Source: a virus
Strand: one strand, 5' to 3'
DNA length: 26,384 nucleotides
Virus record (IMG/VR): IMGVR_UViG_3300021963_000567
Coordinates: 1-26,384 of that record
Shown: positions 7,107-12,950 of the stretch, in pieces
How positions within the stretch are numbered: position 1 is the first letter of the stretch
Layout of the letters: each line of letters starts with the position of its first letter
Notes under the pieces: model-generated
Told to the model about the DNA's origin: nothing
What the model saw: the letters and a program-made list of their open reading frames with translations, nothing else
Database searches by the model: none
Program-made: the position numbers and the translations under genes

Positions 7107-9245
7107 ATGGCATTAGTACTAAGATCAGTTAAAGGTTCAAAACTTAATATACCTGAAATGGATGGAAACTTACTTTATTTAGTTTCCACATTATCAGCTT
7201 CTCTTATACAAGTAACAGGATCATCATTTTCTGCTCCAAATACTTCTATTACTGGAGCGTATTTTAAAGGAAACGGAAGTGCGTTAACAAATGTAGCAGC
7301 CGCTGGATCTAACACACATATTCAATATAATAATAGTGGTGTATTAGGAGCAGAAGCTGCTTTTGCATATAATGCTAGCACTAATACTTTAACAGTAGAT
7401 AATATTGTAGCTGCTGATTTACAGATAGATAAAGCAATTGACACTAGTAATGGTTATTTATTAGATGGAAGTAATTTAACTTCTGTTAATTGGAAAAACA
7501 GAACTTTAAGATACACAGGTGGTACCACAGCTGTAGATTGGACTACAGATAATAGACTTATATTAAGTGGTTCTCAAATGGCTATGAAAGGTTTAGCTAA
7601 TACAGTCCAAGCTAATCTATTGTCTATAGACTTAAACACAGGTAGACTTTATTATATGCCTACCTCATCTATTGTTACTTCTACATCTTCATTATTAATT
7701 ACTGCTTCTGCCGCTAGTAATGATATAACTTTTACAAAAGGTGATGGCTCAACATTTAACATTACAATTGATACAGGATCAGGAGGAGGAGGTGGAACAC
7801 CTAGCGGCCCATTATATTCTATTCAGTTTAATAGTGCGAGTATATTTAGTGGCAGTCAATATTTTATTTTTAATAATGACTCTTCTAGTTTACAACAAGG
7901 TTATCAAGTGACAGCTTCTGGACTTTATTCTCATGCTGAAGGTTCAAGTTCTATAGCTTCAAATATTAGTTCTCATGCTGAAGGATTTTTAACAACAGTT
8001 GGTGTGTATGGTTATTTAGTAACTTCTGCTACTTATGATAGTGGTAATAATAATACTATAGTAGTATTAGATAGCATATATGGAGATGTCACAACCCCTA
8101 ATGCTAATTTTATATTAATAAGAACTAATAATAATATTTGGACTACTTTAAGTAATGGAGGTAATAGTTACGCTTATGATGGTACTAACACTAGAATTAC
8201 TATACCTGGAATTGCTACAACTTTTATTAGTTCTAACAGTGTTATATATTTAAGCAACTCAGGTGGTACTTCACTACAATACCAACCTTTAAATGCTAAT
8301 CAGTTATCTAACGCTATTTATTCTCATGCTGAAGGTAGAAGTACTTATACTCTTGGTATAGCATCTCACGCTGAAGGATTCCGCACTATGGCTATAGGTG
8401 ATTATTCTCATGCTGAAGGAAACAGCACCAGAGCTACATCTATTTACGCACACTCTGAAGGAAACAGTACTAGAGCCTCAGGCTCATACTCTCACGCTGA
8501 AGGCTACGGTACAGTATCCTCAGGTCAACATTCTCATGCTGAAGGTAGCAATACATGGGCGGCTGGCCCCTCTTCTCACGCTGAAGGAAATGCTACTGTA
8601 TCATGGGCTCAATACTCTCATGCTGAAGGTTATGGTACAGTAACCTCAGGATCTTGGTCTCATGCTGAAGGCAATTCCACAACAACCTTAAACTCATATT
8701 CACATGCTGAAGGAGTTTTAACAATCGCTTCAGGCTCTTATTCTCATGCTGAAGGAGATAATACAACAACTATAGGACAAGCTTCTCACGCTGAAGGATT
8801 AGGTACTATAGCTCAAGGTAACAATTCTCATGCTGAAGGACAATTAACTCTAGCTCAAGGAAATCAAAGTCATGCTGAAGGATTTTTTACTACAGCTTCA
8901 GGTCAATATTCACACGCTGAAGGTTATAGCACACAAGCAATAGGAGAGGCTTCTCATGCTGAAGGATTAGGCACAGTAGCAGAAGCTAATTATCAAACCG
9001 TAGTAGGCCAATATAATGATTATGCTAGTAATACTAGCCCATTTGTTGTAGGATATGGAACTGATGATAGTAATAGAGCAAATGCTTTTGAAGTTACTAC
9101 TAATTCTTCTATTATAGTAGCTACTCAAAGCGCCGCCCCAGGATGGACAGGTAAAGAAGGTGAAATGGTTCCTGTTAAAAATGGAGGTAATTATTACATC
9201 TATGTTTATATAGGTGGAGCTTGGAAATCAGCTTCATTAGCTTAA
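7107..9245 (+). CDS. Tail fibre with SHAEG (YadA-head-like) beta-roll, 712 residues
   Basis: The N-terminus carries the fibre motif VKGSKLNIPEMDGNLLYL (about 8-25), then FKGNGSALTNV (about 53-63), an NW.NRTLRY element (about 130), and a cassette TSSLLITASAASNDITFTKG (about 192-211) shared with the 993-residue fibre. Residues 274-301 hold two 14-residue SHAEG repeats; residues 302-404 are an unrelated insertion; residues 405-628 hold sixteen SHAEG repeats with exactly 14-residue spacing. The end has YQTVVGQYN, FVVGYGTDDSNRANAFEV and a C-terminal PGWTGKEGEM...YIYVYIGGAWKSASLA, typical of fibre C-termini. SHAEG repeats resemble the left-handed parallel beta-roll of YadA-like trimeric adhesin heads. 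Expected role: trimeric fibre in host binding. Confidence 0.82.
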   Translation: MALVLRSVKGSKLNIPEMDGNLLYLVSTLSASLIQVTGSSFSAPNTSITGAYFKGNGSALTNVAAAGSNTHIQYNNSGVLGAEAAFAYNASTNTLTVDNIVAADLQIDKAIDTSNGYLLDGSNLTSVNWKNRTLRYTGGTTAVDWTTDNRLILSGSQMAMKGLANTVQANLLSIDLNTGRLYYMPTSSIVTSTSSLLITASAASNDITFTKGDGSTFNITIDTGSGGGGGTPSGPLYSIQFNSASIFSGSQYFIFNNDSSSLQQGYQVTASGLYSHAEGSSSIASNISSHAEGFLTTVGVYGYLVTSATYDSGNNNTIVVLDSIYGDVTTPNANFILIRTNNNIWTTLSNGGNSYAYDGTNTRITIPGIATTFISSNSVIYLSNSGGTSLQYQPLNANQLSNAIYSHAEGRSTYTLGIASHAEGFRTMAIGDYSHAEGNSTRATSIYAHSEGNSTRASGSYSHAEGYGTVSSGQHSHAEGSNTWAAGPSSHAEGNATVSWAQYSHAEGYGTVTSGSWSHAEGNSTTTLNSYSHAEGVLTIASGSYSHAEGDNTTTIGQASHAEGLGTIAQGNNSHAEGQLTLAQGNQSHAEGFFTTASGQYSHAEGYSTQAIGEASHAEGLGTVAEANYQTVVGQYNDYASNTSPFVVGYGTDDSNRANAFEVTTNSSIIVATQSAAPGWTGKEGEMVPVKNGGNYYIYVYIGGAWKSASLA
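8319..8990 (+). repeat. Sixteen 42-bp in-frame repeats encoding SHAEG units
   Basis: Sixteen consecutive 14-codon units begin at 8319 with no insertion or deletion. Each has [YAHSWNQ]-S-H-A-E-G followed by about eight variable residues (one unit reads AHSEG). The core tctcatgctgaagg is nearly constant at the DNA level while the rest varies. Two further units lie at 7926-8009, before an insertion. This is coding repetition, not a CRISPR array. Confidence 0.9.
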
Positions 9246-9257
9246 TAAAAAGAAAAT

Positions 9258-9268
9258 AATATTTATAA
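9258..9268 (+). promoter_or_regulatory. AATATTTATAA motif, candidate late promoter
   Basis: An exact copy in the 34-base gap after the SHAEG fibre gene, 11 bases before the ATG at 9280. It may start a sheath/tube transcript. Confidence 0.45.
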
Positions 9269-9279
9269 TAAAATAAAAA

Positions 9280-9528
9280 ATGGAAACAAAAGTTTTAACT
9301 CAAGAAGAGATTACAAAATTAAAAAACATTCAACAAGAAAGATTTTCGTTAATTGATAAATTTGGTGTTATTGAAATTCAATTTCAAGAATTAGAGTCAC
9401 GTAAAAAACAATTGATTACTGAATATCAAACATTAAAACAAACTGAAGATCAATTAGCAAATCAGTTACAAGCTAAATATGGAGATGGAACAATCAATAT
9501 AGAAAAAGGAGAATTCATAAGTATTTAA
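9280..9528 (+). CDS. Small coiled-coil protein upstream of the sheath gene (82 residues)
   Basis: The product is charged and mostly helical: LTQEEITKLKNIQQERFSL followed by IEIQFQELESRKKQLITEYQ and a KQTEDQLANQLQAKYGDG end. Leucine and isoleucine spacing is compatible with heptads from about residue 5 to 65. It ends with GTINIEKGEFISI, a tail I recognise from small hypothetical proteins in tail clusters of marine phages. There is no enzymatic motif. Its place just before the sheath gene suggests a virion or assembly role, which is inference only. Confidence 0.65.
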   Translation: METKVLTQEEITKLKNIQQERFSLIDKFGVIEIQFQELESRKKQLITEYQTLKQTEDQLANQLQAKYGDGTINIEKGEFISI

Positions 9529-9545
9529 TTTTTGAATTCTTCCAA

Positions 9546-9556
9546 AATATTTATCA
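9546..9556 (+). promoter_or_regulatory. AATATTTATCA, near-copy of the candidate promoter
   Basis: It matches the recurrent motif at ten of eleven bases and lies 27 bases before the sheath ATG at 9584, in the gap after the coiled-coil gene. Confidence 0.4.
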
Positions 9557-9583
9557 ATAAACCCAAATAATAACTTAAAAACA

Positions 9584-11278
9584 ATGGCAGAAATTTTATT
9601 ATCCCCAGGCGTTCTACAAAGAGAAACAGATACCTCTTTTATCGCCGCGCAGCCACCTGCATTAGGTGCCGCTATTATAGGCCCAACGGTTAAAGGACCT
9701 GTGGGCATTCCAGTAACTGTTACTTCTTATACTGATTTCGTCAATCGTTTTGGCGATGTGTTAATTAGTGGTAGTAATACTTATTCGTATTTCACTTCAA
9801 TCACAGCTTATAATTACTTCCAAAATGGTGGACAAGCATTATTAGTAACAAGAGTAGCTACAGGTTCATACACACCTGCTACTTCATTTGTTTCTAGTAG
9901 TACCGGAGTAGCTTTCACTGTAGCTACTATATCTGAAGGTATTATTATGAACAGCTCTAGCTCTATAGATGCTAATGGATCTTTATTAAGTGGATCTATC
10001 AATAATATTCGTATTGAAGTAGTTGGTACTAATACTGGATCAGGAACATTTAGTTTATATGTTCGTCAAGGTAATGACTCAACAGCTAACCCTATTATTT
10101 TAGAAACATGGACTAACTTATCAATGGATCCATTAGATAATAACTATGTAGCTAAAAGAATTGGTGACTATCAATTTATTCAAACTACAATTGATGGTAC
10201 AGCTACTTTACAAGTGGTTGGTACTTATCCTAATAAATCACGTTATATTAGAATAAATGAAGTATTAAAACCAACACCTCAGTATTTAGCAGGTGGTGTA
10301 GCTAATTCAGTTTATACAGGCTCTATTCCAACTCCACAATCTCAATCTTTTAGTGGTGCTACTGGTACTGTTAAAGCTGGAGCTAATTTTTATGACTCAG
10401 CTAGTGGAAACAATACTCAAGGTTTAGATGCTGGTTGTTACACAGATGCAATTGAATTATTAGCTAGTGCTAATGATTATCAATTCAATGTATTAGTAAC
10501 CCCAGGTTTAAATTATCAAGATCATAGCACTACACTTGATACTATTATCACCAACACTAAAGAAAGAGGTGATAACATCTTTGTAATGGATTTAGGTAAA
10601 TACGGAGCTTCACCATCAGAAGTAATTAATGAAGCATCTACAATAGATACCTCATATGCTGCTTCTTACTACCCATGGGTTCAAACTCTTGACCCAGCTA
10701 CTGGAAAATACATTTGGTGCCCACCATCAGCTATGATTCCTGGTGTGTATGCGTTTAATGATAGAGTAGCTGAACCATGGTTTGCTCCTGCTGGTATTAA
10801 TCGTGGCGGTTTAGGAAATGTAATTCGCGCTGAAGTTAAGTTAGCTCAATCAACTCGTGATAACTTATACCAAGGCAAAGTTAATCCATTAGCCACATTC
10901 CCAGGTCAGGGTGTTGTAGTATATGGTCAGAAAACATTACAATCAGCTGCTTCAGCTCTTGATCGTATTAATGTTCGTCGTTTGTTAATTGCTCTTAAGA
11001 GACAAATTGGTCAAATTTCCAATGCGTTAGTATTCCAACAAAATACTGCTGCTACAAGAAATAGCTTCTTATCTCAAGTTAATCCATATCTTGAATCAGT
11101 ACAACAACGTCAAGGTTTATATGCGTTCAAAGTAATTATGGACGAGTCGTTAAACAATGCCGCTGTAATTGACAGAAATGAATTAGTAGGTCAGATTTAC
11201 TTACAACCAACTAAAACAGCTGAATTCATTTATATTAACTTTAACATAACTCCAACAGGTGCTACATTCCCTGGATAA
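9584..11278 (+). CDS. Contractile tail sheath protein (gp18-like), 564 residues
   Basis: The sheath subunit surrounds the tube and contracts to drive it through the host envelope. The N-terminus LLSPGVLQRETDTSFIAAQP, then IIGPTVKGPVGIPVTVTSYTDF...FG, is the classic sheath start, followed by NYFQNGGQALLVTRV (about 75-89). The C-terminal domain also fits: INVRRLLIALKRQIGQISNA (about 464-483), FQQNTAATRNSFLSQVNPYL, a NNAAVIDRNELVGQIYLQPT segment and a final PTGATFPG. The length is close to T4 gp18 (about 660 residues), with a somewhat smaller variable middle. The start is supported by the conserved N-terminus and an A-rich leader without Shine-Dalgarno. The tube gene follows after 46 bases, the usual order. 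Confidence 0.95.
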   Translation: MAEILLSPGVLQRETDTSFIAAQPPALGAAIIGPTVKGPVGIPVTVTSYTDFVNRFGDVLISGSNTYSYFTSITAYNYFQNGGQALLVTRVATGSYTPATSFVSSSTGVAFTVATISEGIIMNSSSSIDANGSLLSGSINNIRIEVVGTNTGSGTFSLYVRQGNDSTANPIILETWTNLSMDPLDNNYVAKRIGDYQFIQTTIDGTATLQVVGTYPNKSRYIRINEVLKPTPQYLAGGVANSVYTGSIPTPQSQSFSGATGTVKAGANFYDSASGNNTQGLDAGCYTDAIELLASANDYQFNVLVTPGLNYQDHSTTLDTIITNTKERGDNIFVMDLGKYGASPSEVINEASTIDTSYAASYYPWVQTLDPATGKYIWCPPSAMIPGVYAFNDRVAEPWFAPAGINRGGLGNVIRAEVKLAQSTRDNLYQGKVNPLATFPGQGVVVYGQKTLQSAASALDRINVRRLLIALKRQIGQISNALVFQQNTAATRNSFLSQVNPYLESVQQRQGLYAFKVIMDESLNNAAVIDRNELVGQIYLQPTKTAEFIYINFNITPTGATFPG

Positions 11279-11293
11279 GAGAATAGCTGATTA

Positions 11294-11304
11294 AATATTT
11301 ATTA
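11294..11304 (+). promoter_or_regulatory. AATATTTATTA, near-copy of the candidate promoter
   Basis: It matches the recurrent motif at ten of eleven bases, in the sheath-tube gap, 20 bases before the tube ATG at 11325. An extra promoter here would suit the high demand for tube protein. Confidence 0.4.
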
Positions 11305-11324
11305 ACAAATAAAAACAAAATACA

Positions 11325-11813
11325 ATGGCAATTATAGATGCAAATGACATGTTTTTTACAGCGTTTGAACCGAAACAAGCAAACCGATTTATCCTGTACG
11401 CTGATGGAATCCCTAGCTATATGATCAAAGGCGTTAGCGCTGTAACATTAACGCAAGGTGAAGTAATTTTGAACCACATCAACATCTTACGTAAAGTTAA
11501 AGGTAAGAGTGTTTGGGGTGACGTTACAATGACCTTGCATGATCCAATCACTCCATCTGGAGCTCAAACAATTATGGAATGGGTTCGTTTATCACATGAA
11601 TCAGTAACAGGTAGAGATGGTTACTCTGACTTCTACAAGAAAGATTTAGTAATCAATGCTTTAGGACCTGTTGGTGATGTCGTTGCTGAATGGGTACTTA
11701 AAGGCGCGTTCGTTAAAGATGCTAACTTCGGTGAATATAACTGGGATACTGAAAATACTGCTATCAACATCACCATGACATTAGCTATTGATTACGCTAT
11801 TTTAAACTTCTAA
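11325..11813 (+). CDS. Tail tube protein (gp19-like), 162 residues
   Basis: This is the inner tube subunit that stacks on the baseplate inside the sheath. The 162-residue length matches T4 gp19 (163). Features typical of the T4_gp19 family are NRFILYADGIPSYMIKGVSA near residues 21-40, VKGKSVWGDVTMTLHDPI (about 58-75), MEWVRLSHESVTGRDGYSDF (about 84-103), DLVINALGPVGDVVAEWVLK and an end NITMTLAIDYAILNF. Codon use is noticeably less AT-biased than in the fibre genes, as expected for an abundant protein (an impression, not computed). It lies between the sheath gene and an intrinsic terminator. Confidence 0.95.
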   Translation: MAIIDANDMFFTAFEPKQANRFILYADGIPSYMIKGVSAVTLTQGEVILNHINILRKVKGKSVWGDVTMTLHDPITPSGAQTIMEWVRLSHESVTGRDGYSDFYKKDLVINALGPVGDVVAEWVLKGAFVKDANFGEYNWDTENTAINITMTLAIDYAILNF

Positions 11814-11833
11814 TTTTTAGAACCTATAAATTT

Positions 11834-11870
11834 AAAAAGGAGTTCACAAAAAAATGTGGACTTCTTTTTT
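11834..11870 (+). terminator. Rho-independent terminator after the tube gene
   Basis: A 14-base-pair stem pairs 11835-11848 (AAAAGGAGTTCACA) with 11855-11868 (TGTGGACTTCTTTT), including two G-U pairs, around an A6 loop, and leads into a T run. It would end the sheath/tube transcript before the gp26-like gene. The A run before and the T run after could also let it work in both directions. Confidence 0.85.
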
Positions 11871-11875
11871 CTTTA

Positions 11876-11886
11876 TATATTTATAT
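11876..11886 (+). promoter_or_regulatory. TATATTTATAT, candidate promoter just after the terminator
   Basis: It contains ATATTTATA, five bases after the terminator T run and 34 bases before the ATG at 11921. A promoter is expected right here to restart transcription, which strengthens the promoter reading of the recurrent motif. Confidence 0.45.
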
Positions 11887-11920
11887 CCGACAAATAAAAA
11901 TGTTATATTAAAAATTATTT

Positions 11921-12655
11921 ATGGAAAACAAATTAAACATCCCAACAGAAGTTATTGAGTTACCTTCAAAAGGTATAATCTACCCAGAATCAAGTCCTCT
12001 ATCAAGTGGTAAAATTGAAATGAAATATATGACCGCTAAAGAAGAAGACATTTTAACTAACCAGTCTTATATCCAAAAAGGAACAGTGTTAGACGAATTA
12101 ATTAAATCACTTATTATGACACCAGGTGCTAAATTTGAGGATTTAATTGTAGGAGATAAAAACGCTTTATTAGTAGCCGCTCGTATTTTAGGTTATGGTA
12201 AAGATTACACTTTTACTTATGATGGTGAAGAGCAAACAGTTGATTTATCACTTATTGAAAATAAGCCTTTAGATGAAGAATTATTTGAAAAAGGAGTAAA
12301 TGAATTTTCTTATACTCTTCCATCAACAGGTACTGAAATCAAATTTAAACTTCTTACAGGTGTTGATGAGAAAAAAATTAATGCTGAATTAGAAGGAATT
12401 AGAAAAGTAAACAAATTTGCTTCTCCAGAATTATCAACTCGATTGAAGTATATGATTATCTCTGTTAATGGTAACACAGATACTAAAACCATTAGAGAAT
12501 TTGTAGATAACCATTTGTTAGCGCGTGATTCTAGAGCATTTAGAGAATATATTAAGAAATTCCAGCCCGACGTGGATTTGACCTTTTTTCCCGACGGGAG
12601 CGACTCAAAAGTTGACATTCCCGTTGGACTTAAGTTTTTTTGGCCTGACGCTTGA
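11921..12655 (+). CDS. gp26-like baseplate/tape-measure chaperone, short form (244 residues)
   Basis: The N-terminus IPTEVIELPSKGIIYPESSP, then GKIEMKYMTAKEEDILTNQ and LIKSLIM, is characteristic of the T4_baseplate (gp26-like) family. The middle has DKNALLVAARILGYGKDYTF, and the C-terminus reads VDIPVGLKFFWPDA before TGA at 12653-12655, an ending I recognise from relatives. T4 gp26 acts in hub assembly together with the tape measure; the position immediately before the tape measure also matches lambda G and other tail chaperones. The last ~70 bases overlap a second open frame, entered by a +1 or -2 shift. The start follows a terminator and a candidate promoter; no Shine-Dalgarno is visible. 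Confidence 0.85.
   Translation: MENKLNIPTEVIELPSKGIIYPESSPLSSGKIEMKYMTAKEEDILTNQSYIQKGTVLDELIKSLIMTPGAKFEDLIVGDKNALLVAARILGYGKDYTFTYDGEEQTVDLSLIENKPLDEELFEKGVNEFSYTLPSTGTEIKFKLLTGVDEKKINAELEGIRKVNKFASPELSTRLKYMIISVNGNTDTKTIREFVDNHLLARDSRAFREYIKKFQPDVDLTFFPDGSDSKVDIPVGLKFFWPDA
12582..12655 (+). other. Probable programmed frameshift window (+1 or -2)
   Basis: Only here are both the gp26-like frame and the next frame open: the second frame has a TGA at 12579-12581 and the first ends at 12655. Two slippery candidates lie inside: T6 at 12584-12589, read TTT TTT CCC, and T7 at 12635-12641, read AAG TTT TTT TGG. At the T7, Phe tRNA can re-pair on TTT after a +1 or a -2 slip, and translation continues as GLTLEVAKQYRV. 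A plain -1 slip would hit TGA at once, so +1 or -2 is required. Confidence 0.65.
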
Positions 12656-12926
12656 GGTAGCCAAACAGTATAGGGTTAACTTATTCACTCAAATACACCA
12701 GATAGTATTTCATGGCCAGGGTGGTTATGACTGGAATACAGTTTATAACATGCCTATTTGGCTTAGAAAATTCACATTCCATCAGATGAATACTTATTAT
12801 GAAGAACAAAATAAGTCTCAATCTGGTGGAGATATGAATTCTCAAATTAGTCAAATTAAGAGTGGTAAAGTACAAATACCTGAGCATTTTAGAGGAAAAT
12901 TAAATCACAAAGCTCCAAAGTATTAA
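12612..12926 (+). CDS. Frameshift partner of the gp26-like protein (gp51/T-like extension)
   Basis: The frame is open from 12582 to TAA at 12924-12926. There is no ATG before 12750, which falls inside the conserved part (YNMPIWLRKFTFHQM), so independent initiation would need a TTG (12612 or 12624), unlike every other gene here. The product, from about FFGLTLEVAKQYRVNLFTQI through HGQGGYDWNTVYNMPIWLRK to a lysine-rich end, resembles small proteins encoded after gp26-like genes in T4-like phages; an equivalence to T4 gp51 is suggested, not shown. I infer it is made as a C-terminal extension of the gp26-like protein, in the manner of lambda gpGT, and binds the tape measure. The given start is nominal. 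Confidence 0.65.
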   Translation: MTFPLDLSFFGLTLEVAKQYRVNLFTQIHQIVFHGQGGYDWNTVYNMPIWLRKFTFHQMNTYYEEQNKSQSGGDMNSQISQIKSGKVQIPEHFRGKLNHKAPKY

Positions 12927-12935
12927 TATTTATAA
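12925..12935 (+). promoter_or_regulatory. AATATTTATAA motif, candidate late promoter
   Basis: An exact copy that overlaps the TAA of the preceding frame by two bases and lies 15 bases before the tape-measure ATG at 12951. Confidence 0.45.
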
Positions 12936-12950
12936 CATATACTTTATAGC

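Noticed and set aside
8398-8643. 81-codon + strand frame inside the SHAEG repeats
   Set aside because: It is the shifted reading of the 42-bp repeats (repeating TLKE/LMLK pattern) and only reflects the repeat of the real gene.
8319-8990. CRISPR-like regular repeat array
   Set aside because: The 42-bp spacing is 14 codons inside a continuous fibre gene, with a constant SHAEG core; there are no spacers and no cas genes.
4529-9245. Diversity-generating retroelement target
   Set aside because: Fibre and adhesin genes are usual targets, but there is no reverse transcriptase and no template/variable repeat pair in the window. Elements beyond its edges cannot be excluded.
12310-12618. 102-codon minus-strand frame opposite the gp26-like gene
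   Set aside because: Antisense shadow of a well-recognised gene, with no motif and no leader signals.
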